Source of the DNA: an uncultured Tenacibaculum sp.
GTDB lineage: Bacteria > Bacteroidota > Bacteroidia > Flavobacteriales > Flavobacteriaceae
Length of the DNA stretch: 64,000 nt
NCBI RefSeq assembly: GCF_947499065.1
Contig: NZ_CANMMT010000005.1
Coordinates: 186,001 to 250,000 of the forward strand
Direction: 5' to 3'
The position numbers and the translations under genes were made by a program. How positions within the stretch are numbered: position 1 is the first letter of the stretch; every line of letters starts with the position of its first letter. A model generated the notes under the pieces. That model saw nothing but the letters and a program-made list of their open reading frames with translations, searched no databases and was not told where the DNA came from. This document shows positions 1 to 9,370 of the stretch, piece by piece.

Positions 1-1
1 G

Positions 2-124
2 TTATATCATGCATTAGACAAGCATGGAATTATGCAGTTTGTTCGATCAGGACGTATTGCAATAACAAAAGATGAAATGAGAATTTCTAAATTATTAGAA
101 TCAGGAATTGAGAAAAGATATTAA
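2..124 (+). CDS. ilvN: Acetolactate synthase small subunit, C-terminal end (partial)
   Basis: Only the last 40 codons are inside the window; the frame is open from the left edge to a TAA at 122-124. The peptide reads LYHALDKHGIMQFVRSGRIA and continues with ITKDEMRISKLLESGIEKRY, a typical C-terminus of the regulatory subunit of acetolactate (acetohydroxyacid) synthase in Bacteroidota. That subunit binds the catalytic IlvB and confers feedback control by branched-chain amino acids. It lies directly upstream of ilvC on the same strand, as expected in an ilvD-B-N-C-A type operon. The identification rests on a short tail plus this context, so the family is likely but not certain. Confidence 0.8.
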   Translation, partial: LYHALDKHGIMQFVRSGRIAITKDEMRISKLLESGIEKRY

Positions 125-349
125 AATACATTATACGATAAGATTCTAAATTAAGGAGAATATATAGGGAGTGTTTCATTTAAGTATTGAATAAAAAGAA
201 ACCAAGGTATACTAATAAAAGAGCATAAAGATTACTTTATATATTCTAAAGAATTAAACAACAAAATAAACGCAACAGATATTTTAAACGAAAACTTTTA
301 TCTGTTACAAAAAATAACATAAAAAGCGCAAGGCTAAAAACTATAAGTT
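125..349 (+). other. ilvN-ilvC intergenic region with one hairpin
   Basis: This 225-base spacer is long for an operon. I see no open frame with coding character. An 8-bp stem, AACAGATA at 274-281 with TATCTGTT at 299-306, sits about 45 bases before the ilvC start; it is not followed by a clean T-run, so it is more likely an mRNA processing or stability element than a terminator. No convincing TAnnTTTG promoter box was found close to ilvC. Confidence 0.35.
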
Positions 350-1855
350 ATGGCAACAAATTATTTCAATACATTATCATTAGCAGGAAAATTAGAGCAA
401 CTTGCAAAATGTAGATTTATGGAAGCATCTGAGTTTTCAGAAGGAGTTAAAGCATTAGAAAATAAAAAAGTAGTCATTATAGGTTGTGGGGCTCAAGGTT
501 TAAACCAAGGGTTAAATATGAGAGATTCAGGTTTAGATGTTTCTTATGCATTACGACCAGCAGCTATTGAAGAAAAGAGAGCTTCATATAAAAATGCCAC
601 TGAAAACAATTTTAATGTAGGTACGTTTGAAGAGTTAATTCCTAATGCTGATTTAGTATTGAATCTAACACCAGATAAGCAACACACAAGAGTTGTAAAA
701 ACGGTAATGCCTTTAATGAAAAAAGGAGCAACATTATCATATTCTCATGGATTTAATATTGTTGAAGAAGGGATGAAAATTCGTGAAGATTTAACAGTAA
801 TTATGGTGGCACCAAAATGTCCAGGGACAGAAGTAAGAGAGGAGTACAAAAGAGGTTTTGGAGTCCCAACATTAATAGCTGTACATCCAGAGAATGACCC
901 TGAAAATAAAGGATGGGCACAGGCAAAAGCTTATGCAGTAGCAACAGGAGGAGATAAAGCAGGAGTTTTAGAGTCTTCTTTTGTGGCTGAAGTGAAATCG
1001 GATTTAATGGGAGAACAAACTATTTTATGTGGAGTGTTACAGACCGCTTCGATTTTATCTTTCGATAGAATGTTGGAAGAAGGAGTTGAACCAACTTATG
1101 CAGCAAAACTAATTCAATATGGTTGGGAAACTATTACCGAAGCTTTAAAGCACGGAGGAATTACCAATATGATGAATCGTTTGTCTAATCCTGCAAAAAT
1201 GAAAGCATTTGAACTTTCAGAAGAGTTGAAAGAAATATTAAAGCCATTGTTTGATAAGCATATGGATGATATTATGTCAGGACATTTTTCAAAAACAATG
1301 ATGGAAGATTGGGCTAATGATGATGTAAATCTATTATCATGGAGAGCAGCAACAGGAGAAACTGCTTTTGAAAAGACAGAAGCAACTGAGGTTGCAGTAA
1401 GTGAGCAAGAATATTTTGATCATGGTACTTTAATGGTTGCTTTTGTAAAAGCAGGAGTAGAGTTGGCTTTTGACACCATGGTTGCCTCAGGAATTAAAGA
1501 AGAATCGGCATACTATGAATCATTACATGAGTTACCGTTAATAGCAAATACTGTTGCAAGAAAGAAATTATATGAAATGAATCGAATTATTTCAGATACT
1601 GCTGAGTATGGATGTTATTTATTTGATCATGCAGCAAAACCGTTATTAGTTGATTTCATGAGTAAGGTTGATACTTCAGTAATAGGAAAACCATATACAA
1701 ATTCTAATGAAGTAGATAACTTAGAATTAATTAGAGTTAATGAATCTATCCAAAGTCATCCAATTGAAAAAGTAGGTAAAACATTAAGAACGTCAATGAC
1801 AGCAATGAAAGTAATCAGTCAAGAAGAAAAAAAGGAGGCAGTAGTTTTTCATTAA
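350..1855 (+). CDS. ilvC: Ketol-acid reductoisomerase (NADP+), long class II form
   Basis: Converts acetolactate or acetohydroxybutyrate to the dihydroxy acid, the second common step of valine and isoleucine synthesis, using NADPH and Mg2+. At 501 residues it is the long (class II, E. coli-like) form rather than the roughly 340-residue class I form. The nucleotide-binding loop [10 protein letters not shown] is at residues 45-54, the conserved His of YSHGFN at 133, the [14 protein letters not shown] block at 153-166, and the metal-binding acidic residues of KSDLMGEQ at D218 and E222. The C-terminal half carries the duplicated helical domain of the long form. The ATG at 350 is preceded by a short A-rich stretch as is usual here. 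The downstream ilvA starts 4 bases after the stop, so the two are almost certainly co-transcribed. Confidence 0.96.
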   Translation: MATNYFNTLSLAGKLEQLAKCRFMEASEFSEGVKALENKKVVIIGCGAQGLNQGLNMRDSGLDVSYALRPAAIEEKRASYKNATENNFNVGTFEELIPNADLVLNLTPDKQHTRVVKTVMPLMKKGATLSYSHGFNIVEEGMKIREDLTVIMVAPKCPGTEVREEYKRGFGVPTLIAVHPENDPENKGWAQAKAYAVATGGDKAGVLESSFVAEVKSDLMGEQTILCGVLQTASILSFDRMLEEGVEPTYAAKLIQYGWETITEALKHGGITNMMNRLSNPAKMKAFELSEELKEILKPLFDKHMDDIMSGHFSKTMMEDWANDDVNLLSWRAATGETAFEKTEATEVAVSEQEYFDHGTLMVAFVKAGVELAFDTMVASGIKEESAYYESLHELPLIANTVARKKLYEMNRIISDTAEYGCYLFDHAAKPLLVDFMSKVDTSVIGKPYTNSNEVDNLELIRVNESIQSHPIEKVGKTLRTSMTAMKVISQEEKKEAVVFH

Positions 1856-1859
1856 AAGT

Positions 1860-3122
1860 ATGCAAGTAGAAACAAAATACAGACCAACGATAAAAGCTGT
1901 GGAAGAAGCAGTAGCTACATTAGAAGGTGTAGCTACTGTAACTCCATTGTTAAAAAACTTTATTTATTCTGAAAAGTATAAATCCTCTATTTATTTAAAA
2001 AGAGAAGATTTACAGCAAGTACGATCGTATAAAATAAGAGGAGCGTATAATAAGATTAGTTCAATATCGGAAGAAGAGCGTCGTAATGGAATTATTTGTG
2101 CAAGTGCTGGAAATCATGCACAAGGAGTTGCTTATGCTTGTAAAAAGTTGAAAATCCATGGTACTATTGTAATGCCATCTCCAACACCTAAACAAAAAGT
2201 AGAACAAGTTAAAATGTTTGGTGGTGATTATGTTGATATTGAATTGACTGGAGATACTTTTGATGATGCTTATAAACTTGCAAAACATGTATGCGATACG
2301 TTGGGGAAAACTTTTGTGCATCCATTTGATGATGAAAAAATTATTGAAGGACAAGCTACAGTTGGTTTAGAAATTATTAAACAGTTTGAAACTCCTATAG
2401 ATTATGTGTTTGTTCCTGTTGGAGGAGGTGGATTGGCTTCTGGATTGTCGAGTGTTTTTAAACAATTATCACCAACAACCAAAATAATAGGAGTAGAACC
2501 AGAAGGAGCTCCTTCAATGAAAACATCTATTGTAGAAAATAAAAATGTACGATTAGATAAAATAGATAAGTTTATAGATGGTGCTGCTGTACAACAAGTA
2601 GGGAATTTAACTTTAGATATTTGTAAAGAGAATTTACACGATATGATTACAGTTCCTGAAGGAAAAGTATGTCAAACTATTTTAGATTTATATAACAAAG
2701 AGGCTATTGTAGTAGAACCTGCGGGAGCTTTGACTATTTCTGCGTTAGATTTTTATGCTGAAGAAATTAAAGGTAAAAATATAGTATGTGTAATTAGTGG
2801 TAGTAATAACGATATTACAAGGACAGCGGAGATTAAAGAGCGCGCTTTGTTGTATAACAAATTGAAACATTATTTTATTATACAGTTTCCTCAACGAGCT
2901 GGTGCTTTAAAAGAATTTGTAATTGACGTTTTAGGTAAAAATGACGATATAACCTATTTCGAATATTCTAAAAAAACAAGTAGAGAAAATGGTCCTGCTG
3001 TTGTTGGAATTGAATTAGAAAAAAAATCAGATTTAGCTCCATTAATTAAACGAATGAAATCGCGTAATTTTTATGGGGAATATTTAAATGATAAACCTAA
3101 TTTGTTTGAATTTTTAGTTTAG
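1860..3122 (+). CDS. ilvA: Threonine dehydratase (threonine ammonia-lyase), biosynthetic
   Basis: PLP enzyme that deaminates threonine to 2-oxobutyrate, the entry reaction of isoleucine synthesis. The Schiff-base lysine is K58 in RSYKIRGAYN, the substrate loop ASAGNHAQG spans 81-89, and the glycine-rich phosphate-binding loop GGGGLASG is at 188-195. After about residue 330 there is a single ACT-like regulatory domain starting HYFIIQFPQRAGAL; the total of 420 residues fits the short class with one such domain rather than the two of E. coli IlvA (514). It follows ilvC by 4 bases and ends the plus-strand operon. Its stop overlaps the stop of the converging aminotransferase gene by 4 bases, and no separate terminator hairpin is visible between them. 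Confidence 0.95.
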   Translation: MQVETKYRPTIKAVEEAVATLEGVATVTPLLKNFIYSEKYKSSIYLKREDLQQVRSYKIRGAYNKISSISEEERRNGIICASAGNHAQGVAYACKKLKIHGTIVMPSPTPKQKVEQVKMFGGDYVDIELTGDTFDDAYKLAKHVCDTLGKTFVHPFDDEKIIEGQATVGLEIIKQFETPIDYVFVPVGGGGLASGLSSVFKQLSPTTKIIGVEPEGAPSMKTSIVENKNVRLDKIDKFIDGAAVQQVGNLTLDICKENLHDMITVPEGKVCQTILDLYNKEAIVVEPAGALTISALDFYAEEIKGKNIVCVISGSNNDITRTAEIKERALLYNKLKHYFIIQFPQRAGALKEFVIDVLGKNDDITYFEYSKKTSRENGPAVVGIELEKKSDLAPLIKRMKSRNFYGEYLNDKPNLFEFLV

Positions 3123-4297
3123 AGATTATTCAATTCATTTAAAATAATATCACATCCTTCATTAATTTCTTCTTCAGATATAGTTAATGGAGGGGTGATT
3201 CTTATTGCAGAACCTTCAAAAAGTAACCAAAAAAGAATAACTCCTTTTTCTAAACAATTTAAAATAACTTTTGATGCATTTTCAGGAGAGTTAACTAATA
3301 AAGCTAACATTAATCCTCTTCCTCTAATTTCTTTGACAGCTGGATGATCTTTAAACTTATTTCGAATTAATTCTTCTTTCCTTAAGGTTTCTTCGATAAG
3401 TTTAGTAGAAGTTATTTCTTCAACAGTAGCTAATCCAGCGCTTGCAATAACAGGGTGTCCACCAAAAGTAGTAATATGTCCTAGTTTAGGGTTTTCTTTT
3501 AAACAATTCATAATATCATATGAAGAAATAAAAGCGCCTATTGGCATTCCACCACCAAGACCTTTACCCGTAATAATTATATCGGGCGTAACATTGTAAT
3601 TTTCAAATCCCCAAAATTTTCCAGTACGTCCAATCCCAGTTTGGATTTCATCTAAGATTAATAAAGCTCCAACCTCTTCACAGCGTTGCTTAACTTTAGT
3701 TAAATAATCGTTTTTAGGCTCAATAAAACCGGCACCACCTTGAATGGTTTCTAAAATAACCCCAGCAGTGTGTTTCGTAATTTTATTTAAATCTAATTCA
3801 TTGTTGAATTCTATAAATTTAACTCCAGGGATTAGAGGGCGAAAAGCTCTATTTTGTTGTTCGGCACCACAAACACTCATAGCTCCTTGTGTATTTCCGT
3901 GATACGCGTTTTTTGCTGAAATAATTTCGCTTCTTCCAGTAAATCTTTTGGCTAGTTTTAAAGCTCCTTCAGTAGCTTCGGTTCCAGAGTTAACAAGATA
4001 AATAGAGGAAAGAATTTCAGGTAATGTATTTGCTAAAGCTTTACATAAATCTAGCTGAGGTTTTTGTATAAACTCGCCATATACCATTACGTGAGTGTAA
4101 GAATCTAATTGATTTTTAATTGCTTGAGTAACTTTAGGATGACTGTGTCCTAAGCTATTCGCAGAAACACCAGCAACAAAGTCTAACATTTTTTTACCAT
4201 CGCTATCGTAAATGTAACTTCCTTCTGCTTTAGAAATTTCAATAGCTAATGGGTGAGGTGTAGTTTGTCCCTGATATTTTAAAAAATCATTTCTCAT
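3119..4297 (-). CDS. Class III (ornithine/acetylornithine-type) PLP aminotransferase
   Basis: A fold-type I, class III aminotransferase of 392 residues. The phosphate-binding SGTEATE is at 104-110, the cofactor-contacting aspartate is D216 in LILDEIQTGIGRTG, and the PLP lysine is K245 in IITGKGLGGGMPIG. These are the marks of the acetylornithine/ornithine/4-aminobutyrate family, but the substrate cannot be read from the motifs. Many flavobacterial genomes carry this gene as 'aspartate aminotransferase family protein'. It starts 14 bases after the stop of the OstA-like gene on the same strand and is probably co-transcribed with it. No arginine or lysine biosynthesis genes are adjacent, so I do not assign argD or rocD. 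Confidence 0.85.
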   Translation of the reverse strand: MRNDFLKYQGQTTPHPLAIEISKAEGSYIYDSDGKKMLDFVAGVSANSLGHSHPKVTQAIKNQLDSYTHVMVYGEFIQKPQLDLCKALANTLPEILSSIYLVNSGTEATEGALKLAKRFTGRSEIISAKNAYHGNTQGAMSVCGAEQQNRAFRPLIPGVKFIEFNNELDLNKITKHTAGVILETIQGGAGFIEPKNDYLTKVKQRCEEVGALLILDEIQTGIGRTGKFWGFENYNVTPDIIITGKGLGGGMPIGAFISSYDIMNCLKENPKLGHITTFGGHPVIASAGLATVEEITSTKLIEETLRKEELIRNKFKDHPAVKEIRGRGLMLALLVNSPENASKVILNCLEKGVILFWLLFEGSAIRITPPLTISEEEINEGCDIILNELNNL

Positions 4298-4311
4298 TAT
4301 ATGTTTTGTAA

Positions 4312-5940
4312 TTAGATATTTTTGATATCAATTTTTTTACTTTTCTTCTTTTTACTACTTTCTTTTATAAATTTTTCTCTAGCTTTTTTTACGTTTAAAT
4401 TATTGCTACGTTTAAGTATTGTGGCTTTTTTACCTTTTACCCAAATATCTTCAACAGTTTTTGGTTGTTCATCTGCACGCCAAATAAATCCTTTAAACTT
4501 TTTTTCTTCAGAAGGAAATTCAGAAGGAGGGAAGGTTTTTCCTTCAGATTTTTTGAAATATTTAGTTTGCTCTATTTCATTGTCTTTTAAGGTAAATTCT
4601 ATATCACTAGCAATTTCTTTCGTAATAGTTTCTAGCTTTTGAGTATCTTCATTTCTGTTATGATACAAGGATTCAGCATTTCCTTTAACAAGCATTAATC
4701 TTAAATCATTGTCCTTAAATTTTCCATATATATTTCGACCTTTAATTTGGTTAAAATCATCTTTTGATAATGAATCTTTTTGAACCATGAAAGCATTCTT
4801 TAATACTTTTAAAGAATCAAGTTTTTCGGTTTTTTTATTCATTAATATTTGAATGCTGTCTCCTGTAATTTGGTTTTTTCCAGACCATAAAATAGGATTT
4901 ACAAACATTCGGGTTAAACCAGTTGTTTGACTTGTATGAATCGAATCACATTTACCTTGTAAATCAGATTTAAATATTTTTACATTATTGAAAATACGAG
5001 CAATTCTTTTTTCAGGTTTACCAGTCAGTAGTATTTTGTCACCAGCTACATACATAGAATCTTTATCTACAACTGTAATTGCTACAGGATTGTCTATAAT
5101 AAAAAGAGAATCCTTTTTCTCATATAGTTCAGCGTAATTCCCTTTGGCTACCATGTTTTGAACCGTATCTATAACTTTTATTCGATTTGTTGCAGAAGCA
5201 AAGCCTTTGCGCTTGTCATAATACAAACTATCGGCTAATACAGTTCGTTCTTTTAAAAAGAGTTTAGCATTTTTTACAAAATAAGAAATATCAGTATTTG
5301 TGTCGTAAAATCCTCTTTCAGAATAAATTTTAGTACTGTCTTTTAAATTGGTAACAGTACTAGGTCCGTATAAGTAGGCTAAATTTGTATTGGTGTAATA
5401 ATCTAAATGATCAGATTCTAAATTATTATCAGGATTTACGACTGTTACTTTTGTTTTTGCAGTAAATTTTTTGTCTTGTAAGAAATAAGTTCCTCTAGTA
5501 CTCTTTAACGTATTTTTTTTATCACGAATAGTTCCTCCGCTTGGATAGAATAAGATTTGTTCTTTTCTGTCGAAATAAAGAGTATCCGTACTTAGTTTCA
5601 TTTCTTTATCATTAATTTCGACATGTCCCCATGATTTTGCCATTTTAGTGTTTCCATTATATAAAGCAAAATCGCTGTATTGAATAATACTATCTCCTTG
5701 CTCAACAACCACATCTCCAACAGCTTTAAAGATGTTTTCTTTTTGATAAAATAATGCAAATTTAGATTCTAATGTAGCTCCTTCATGTTTCATCTTAACA
5801 TTCCCAATTAATACCTTAGCACCAGGGTATTTTTCATCATCGGCAATTGTTTGATCAGTAGAAAGAATCTTAATTATTTTAGCTTGAGAATAACTTTCTA
5901 TTGAAAACAGTATAAAGGTTAAAAGAAATAGTTTTTTCAA
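4312..5940 (-). CDS. OstA/LptA-like periplasmic protein (LPS-transport family)
   Basis: An exported protein of about 542 residues, resembling the OstA/LptA N-terminal family, whose beta-jellyroll carries lipopolysaccharide across the periplasm. The repetitive pattern of short strands (for example YNGNTKMAKSWGHVEIND, then LSTDTLYFDRKEQILFYPSGG) extends over most of the length; the end is very lysine-rich. The longest frame begins with a TTG at 5961, but a good -7 box (TATTTTTG on the minus strand, 5959-5966) covers that codon. I therefore prefer the TTG at 5940, which gives the compact signal peptide MKKLFLLTFILFSIESYSQ. It is the first gene of a two-gene unit with the aminotransferase. The role in LPS export is inferred from the family. 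Confidence 0.8.
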   Translation of the reverse strand: MKKLFLLTFILFSIESYSQAKIIKILSTDQTIADDEKYPGAKVLIGNVKMKHEGATLESKFALFYQKENIFKAVGDVVVEQGDSIIQYSDFALYNGNTKMAKSWGHVEINDKEMKLSTDTLYFDRKEQILFYPSGGTIRDKKNTLKSTRGTYFLQDKKFTAKTKVTVVNPDNNLESDHLDYYTNTNLAYLYGPSTVTNLKDSTKIYSERGFYDTNTDISYFVKNAKLFLKERTVLADSLYYDKRKGFASATNRIKVIDTVQNMVAKGNYAELYEKKDSLFIIDNPVAITVVDKDSMYVAGDKILLTGKPEKRIARIFNNVKIFKSDLQGKCDSIHTSQTTGLTRMFVNPILWSGKNQITGDSIQILMNKKTEKLDSLKVLKNAFMVQKDSLSKDDFNQIKGRNIYGKFKDNDLRLMLVKGNAESLYHNRNEDTQKLETITKEIASDIEFTLKDNEIEQTKYFKKSEGKTFPPSEFPSEEKKFKGFIWRADEQPKTVEDIWVKGKKATILKRSNNLNVKKAREKFIKESSKKKKSKKIDIKNI

Positions 5941-5958
5941 AATACAAAATTTAGAGGA

Positions 5959-5966
5959 CAAAAATA
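5959..5966 (-). promoter_or_regulatory. -7 promoter box of the OstA-like gene
   Basis: Plus-strand CAAAAATA reads TATTTTTG on the minus strand, a full match to the Bacteroidota -7 consensus TAnnTTTG. It overlaps the first codon of the longest OstA-like frame and so argues for the inner start at 5940. No good TTG box is seen at the -33 distance. Confidence 0.5.
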
Positions 5967-6045
5967 ATGAAAAGAACGTGCCATATTTCTTAATGAATGA
6001 ATAAAATTATTAAGTAAAAAGCAACAGTGTCGTTTTTTTAATGGT

Positions 6046-6053
6046 TAATTTTG
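6046..6053 (+). promoter_or_regulatory. -7 promoter box of the PLP decarboxylase gene
   Basis: TAATTTTG matches TAnnTTTG exactly. It covers the TTG codon at 6051 that would open the longest frame, so translation should start at the ATG at 6078, about 20 bases after the expected transcription start. Confidence 0.55.
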
Positions 6054-6077
6054 CAAAAACAATATAAAAAGAACCTT

Positions 6078-7514
6078 ATGAGCGCCCATTTTGATTTATC
6101 TCTAGAAGAAATGAAATCTTATGGATATAAAATAGTAGACCTAATTGCTGAGCATTGGGATACCTTAAATGATAAAAAACCTGTTACTTCTGCTACTCGT
6201 GAAGAAATGGATAATCTGTTTTTACAAGAAGCACCTGATAAAGGAACAAATGCCAATGAAGTTTTAGATTTTGTGATGAATAATGTGATGACTTACAGTA
6301 ATGTAATTTCGCACCCAAAATCATACTCTTTTGTTCCAGGTCCAAGTAACTTTATTAGTACTATGGCCGATAGTTTAGCAACTGGATTTAATGTGTTTTC
6401 TGGAGGATGGATTGTTTCTCCTGCTGCTGCTGAACTTGAAATAGTAACCATGAATTGGTTGTTGAAAATGTTTAATTTCCCTGTAAAAAAAGGAGGAGGG
6501 ATTTTTACAAGTGGTGGTTCTATGGCAAATTTAACTGCTTTGGTTACTGCTCGTAGAATTAAATGTGGAGACGATTTTTCGAAGGCGGTAATTTATTTAT
6601 CTGACCAAGCACATTCATCTAATATAAAAGCTATTCGAGTTTTAGGGTTTAAAAAAGAACAAATACGAATTTTACCAACCGATATTGAGTTTAGAATTAG
6701 TATTAACAAACTTAAAAATGCAATAGCTAAAGATAGGTTAGAAGGTTTACAACCTTTTTGCTTTATTGCTTCAGCAGGAACTACTAATACAGGAACTGTT
6801 GATCCTCTTGATGAGATAGCTGATATTTGTGAAGAAGAAAATTTATGGTTTCATATTGATGGAGCTTATGGAGGGGCAGCTATTTTATCTGAAAAAGGAG
6901 CAAAAGCTTTACGTGGAATAGAACGTGCAGATTCTTTGACAGTTGATCCTCATAAATGGTTTTATCAACCATATGAAATTGGATGTTTGTTGGTAAAAGA
7001 TGCTTCTTGGTTGAGTAATACTTTTAGTGAGAAACCTGAATATTTAAGAGATATTGAAGGAAATGAATCTGAAATAAACTTTTATGATTACGGAGTTCAA
7101 TTAACACGTAGATTCAGAGCTTTAAAGTTTTATATGTCGATAAAAACGTATGGACTAGATAAATTTAAAGAAGCAGTAACTTATAATATTCAGTTAGCTG
7201 ATGATGTAGAAAAACTTTTACGTAAGAGCCGTAACTGGGAAATTATTTCACCAGCAACATTAGCGGTAATTAATTTTAGATATAATCCAATAGGTTTAAA
7301 CTTTTCAGAGCCAGAAATTGACGCATTGAATCAAGAAATATCTAGAAGAGTAATGGAGTCTAAAGAAGCTCTTTTGGTAACTACTATTTTGAATAAACAA
7401 GTTGTATTACGAATGTGTTTAATAAATCCTAAAACAACAATGGATGATGTGAAAGAAACTTTGTTGTTATGTAATAAATTTGCCAAAGAGATTTTAGAAA
7501 GCAACAAAAAATAA
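6078..7514 (+). CDS. Pyridoxal-dependent (group II) amino-acid decarboxylase
   Basis: A 478-residue PLP enzyme of the group II decarboxylase family (DOPA/tryptophan, glutamate and diaminobutyrate decarboxylases). The PLP lysine is K293 in TVDPHKWFYQP, the cofactor aspartate is D261 in FHIDGAYGG, and the ring-stacking histidine is H179 in SDQAHSS. The stretch SHPKSYSFVPGP near residue 78 resembles the substrate loop of aromatic amino-acid decarboxylases, so an aromatic or related substrate is possible, but the sequence does not settle it. The ATG at 6078 is chosen because a promoter -7 box lies over the upstream TTG. It is a single-gene unit diverging from the OstA-like gene, ending in a strong hairpin shared with purA. 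Confidence 0.85.
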   Translation: MSAHFDLSLEEMKSYGYKIVDLIAEHWDTLNDKKPVTSATREEMDNLFLQEAPDKGTNANEVLDFVMNNVMTYSNVISHPKSYSFVPGPSNFISTMADSLATGFNVFSGGWIVSPAAAELEIVTMNWLLKMFNFPVKKGGGIFTSGGSMANLTALVTARRIKCGDDFSKAVIYLSDQAHSSNIKAIRVLGFKKEQIRILPTDIEFRISINKLKNAIAKDRLEGLQPFCFIASAGTTNTGTVDPLDEIADICEEENLWFHIDGAYGGAAILSEKGAKALRGIERADSLTVDPHKWFYQPYEIGCLLVKDASWLSNTFSEKPEYLRDIEGNESEINFYDYGVQLTRRFRALKFYMSIKTYGLDKFKEAVTYNIQLADDVEKLLRKSRNWEIISPATLAVINFRYNPIGLNFSEPEIDALNQEISRRVMESKEALLVTTILNKQVVLRMCLINPKTTMDDVKETLLLCNKFAKEILESNKK

Positions 7515-7543
7515 AAAAGGAGTTCTGAAAAGAACTCCTTTTT
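7514..7543. terminator. Bidirectional terminator between decarboxylase and purA
   Basis: A perfect 13-bp stem, AAAAAGGAGTTCT (7514-7526) with AGAACTCCTTTTT (7531-7543), closed by a GAAA tetraloop. T-runs exist on both strands, so it can end the decarboxylase transcript and the purA transcript arriving from the other side. Confidence 0.9.
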
Positions 7544-7545
7544 GT

Positions 7546-8817
7546 TTATCTATTAATTGTTTGTTTTCTATCAGGTCCTACAGAAACAATTTTTACTGGA
7601 ACTCCAGTTTCTTTTTCAATAAAAGCAACATAGTCTAGTAAATTTTTAGGTAATTGATCTGCTGAAGTCATTTTAGTTAAATCATCTTCCCATCCTTTAA
7701 ACTCAGTATAGTTTACAGATACGTTTTCAGGTTCTATATTATATGGTAAGTGTTCTATTTTTTCTCCTTTATAATTGTATGATGTACATACTTTTAATGT
7801 GTCAAACCCAGAAAGAACATCTCCTTTCATCATCATTAGTTGAGTAACACCGTTTACATCAACAGCATATTTTAAAGCTACTAAATCTAGCCATCCACAA
7901 CGACGAGGGCGTCCTGTTGTTGCTCCAAATTCATGACCTACTTTGGCCATTGTAGCACCATCCTCATCGAATAATTCGGTAGGGAAAGGTCCAGAACCAA
8001 CACGTGTTGTATAAGCTTTAAAAATCCCGAATACTTCACCAATTCTATTTGGAGCTACTCCTAAACCAGTACAAGCACCAGCAGCAGTAGTGTTAGAAGA
8101 AGTTACAAAAGGATAAGTTCCAAAATCAATATCTAATAATGAACCTTGTGCTCCTTCTGCTAAAATAGTTTTACCTTCTTTAATAGCTTTATTTAAAAAC
8201 TCTTCAGAATCAATAAACTGTAATGTTTTTAGTTTTTGAATACCTAAATCAAATTCAGCTTCTAATTCATCTAAGTCATAGTCAATTTGAACATCAAAAT
8301 AATTAAGCATATTGATATGCTTTTGAGTTAATGCTCTATATTTTTCTTTCCAGTTGTCTAGTTCTAAATCTCCAACTCGCATACCGTTTCTACCAGTTTT
8401 GTCCATGTAAGTAGGACCAATTCCTTTTAAAGTAGAACCAATTTTAGCTTTTCCTTTTGAAGTTTCAGAAGCAGCGTCTAGTAGTCTATGCGTAGGTAAA
8501 ATTAAATGTGCTTTTCTAGAAATTAATAATTTAGAAGTGTAATCAATGTTGTGAACGTCTAAATTTTCTAATTCTTTTTTAAAGATAACAGGGTCAATTA
8601 CAACTCCGTTACCCACTACGTTTAAAGCTGTTTTATGAAAAATTCCTGATGGAATTGTATGTAAAACGTGTTTGTTTCCATCAAAAATTAAAGTATGACC
8701 AGCGTTTGGTCCTCCTTGAAAACGTGCAATAATATCGTAGTTTTTTGTAAGAACATCTACGATCTTACCTTTTCCCTCGTCTCCCCATTGTAGTCCGAGT
8801 AATAAATCTACTGCCAT
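7546..8817 (-). CDS. purA: Adenylosuccinate synthase
   Basis: Joins IMP and aspartate with GTP to give adenylosuccinate, the first step from IMP to AMP. The N-terminal signature GLQWGDEGKGKIVD is at residues 8-21 with the catalytic aspartate D13; GGPNAGHT follows with the catalytic H41. The GTP-site region near the C-terminus and the ending GPDRKQTI are also as expected. Its 423 residues are the standard length. The start lies 30 bases after the stop of the Fur-family gene, so both probably belong to one minus-strand transcript. The 3' end abuts the hairpin at 7514-7543. Confidence 0.97.
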   Translation of the reverse strand: MAVDLLLGLQWGDEGKGKIVDVLTKNYDIIARFQGGPNAGHTLIFDGNKHVLHTIPSGIFHKTALNVVGNGVVIDPVIFKKELENLDVHNIDYTSKLLISRKAHLILPTHRLLDAASETSKGKAKIGSTLKGIGPTYMDKTGRNGMRVGDLELDNWKEKYRALTQKHINMLNYFDVQIDYDLDELEAEFDLGIQKLKTLQFIDSEEFLNKAIKEGKTILAEGAQGSLLDIDFGTYPFVTSSNTTAAGACTGLGVAPNRIGEVFGIFKAYTTRVGSGPFPTELFDEDGATMAKVGHEFGATTGRPRRCGWLDLVALKYAVDVNGVTQLMMMKGDVLSGFDTLKVCTSYNYKGEKIEHLPYNIEPENVSVNYTEFKGWEDDLTKMTSADQLPKNLLDYVAFIEKETGVPVKIVSVGPDRKQTINR

Positions 8818-8847
8818 TTAGTGTGTTGTTAAGTGTGTTTGTTGTTG

Positions 8848-9297
8848 TTATTTTGAGTTCTTTTTTGTTCCGTAGAAATAAAGTGAATGATTATGAATAT
8901 CGATATCAAAAACTTCTTCAATAGTCTTTTTGATAATTTGAATCCTTGGGTCGCAAAATTCTTTTACTTCTCCAGAATCTGTAAGTATTACATGGTCATG
9001 GTTTTTATCAAAATAACTTTTTTCATAACGAGCCATAGATTGCCCGTCAAATTGATGCTTGCGCACCAATCCACAGTCTAATAATAAATCCATTGTGTTG
9101 TAAAGAGTTGCTCTACTTACACGATAGTTTTTGTTTTTCATTTTGATATATAAAGATTCAATATCAAAATGTTCATCAGCATCATATATTTCTTGCAAAA
9201 TAGCATAACGTTCAGGTGTTTTACGATGCTTATTTTCTTCTAAGAAAGAAGTGAAAACTTTTTTTACAATTTCTTGATTTTCTGCTGAATTACTCAT
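8848..9297 (-). CDS. Fur-family metal- or peroxide-responsive repressor
   Basis: A 149-residue protein with the Fur fold: a winged helix ([25 protein letters not shown], then [21 protein letters not shown]) followed by a metal-binding dimerisation half (ARYEKSY, then [19 protein letters not shown]). The usual regulatory ligands are present: H in EHFD, the HDH pair and the late histidines of HNHSLYF. The CxxC structural zinc pair found in many Fur, Zur and PerR proteins is absent from the C-terminal half. I cannot tell from sequence whether it senses iron, zinc or peroxide. It has its own promoter and precedes purA, an arrangement I believe is common in flavobacteria, which would place purA partly under its transcript. 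Confidence 0.9.
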   Translation of the reverse strand: MSNSAENQEIVKKVFTSFLEENKHRKTPERYAILQEIYDADEHFDIESLYIKMKNKNYRVSRATLYNTMDLLLDCGLVRKHQFDGQSMARYEKSYFDKNHDHVILTDSGEVKEFCDPRIQIIKKTIEEVFDIDIHNHSLYFYGTKKNSK

Positions 9298-9320
9298 TTA
9301 GTTTAAAATTTACGAAAAGA

Positions 9321-9355
9321 CAAATTTACAGTTATTTCTTGATAAAAAAACAAGG
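9321..9355 (-). promoter_or_regulatory. Promoter of the fur-like/purA unit
   Basis: Read on the minus strand: CCTTG (9351-9355), 22 bases, then the -7 box TAAATTTG (9321-9328), which fits the Bacteroidota pattern. The expected transcription start is about 15-20 bases before the ATG at 9297. The region also separates this unit from relA upstream on the same strand; no relA terminator hairpin is obvious here. Confidence 0.6.
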
Positions 9356-9370
9356 ATATTAAAATGATAT

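Noticed and set aside
125..349. Attenuator or leader peptide before ilvC
   Set aside because: No run of Ile, Val or Leu codons in a short frame, and the hairpin at 274-306 lacks a T-run.
3119..4297. Naming the class III aminotransferase argD or rocD
   Set aside because: Only general family motifs are visible and no arginine or ornithine genes are nearby.
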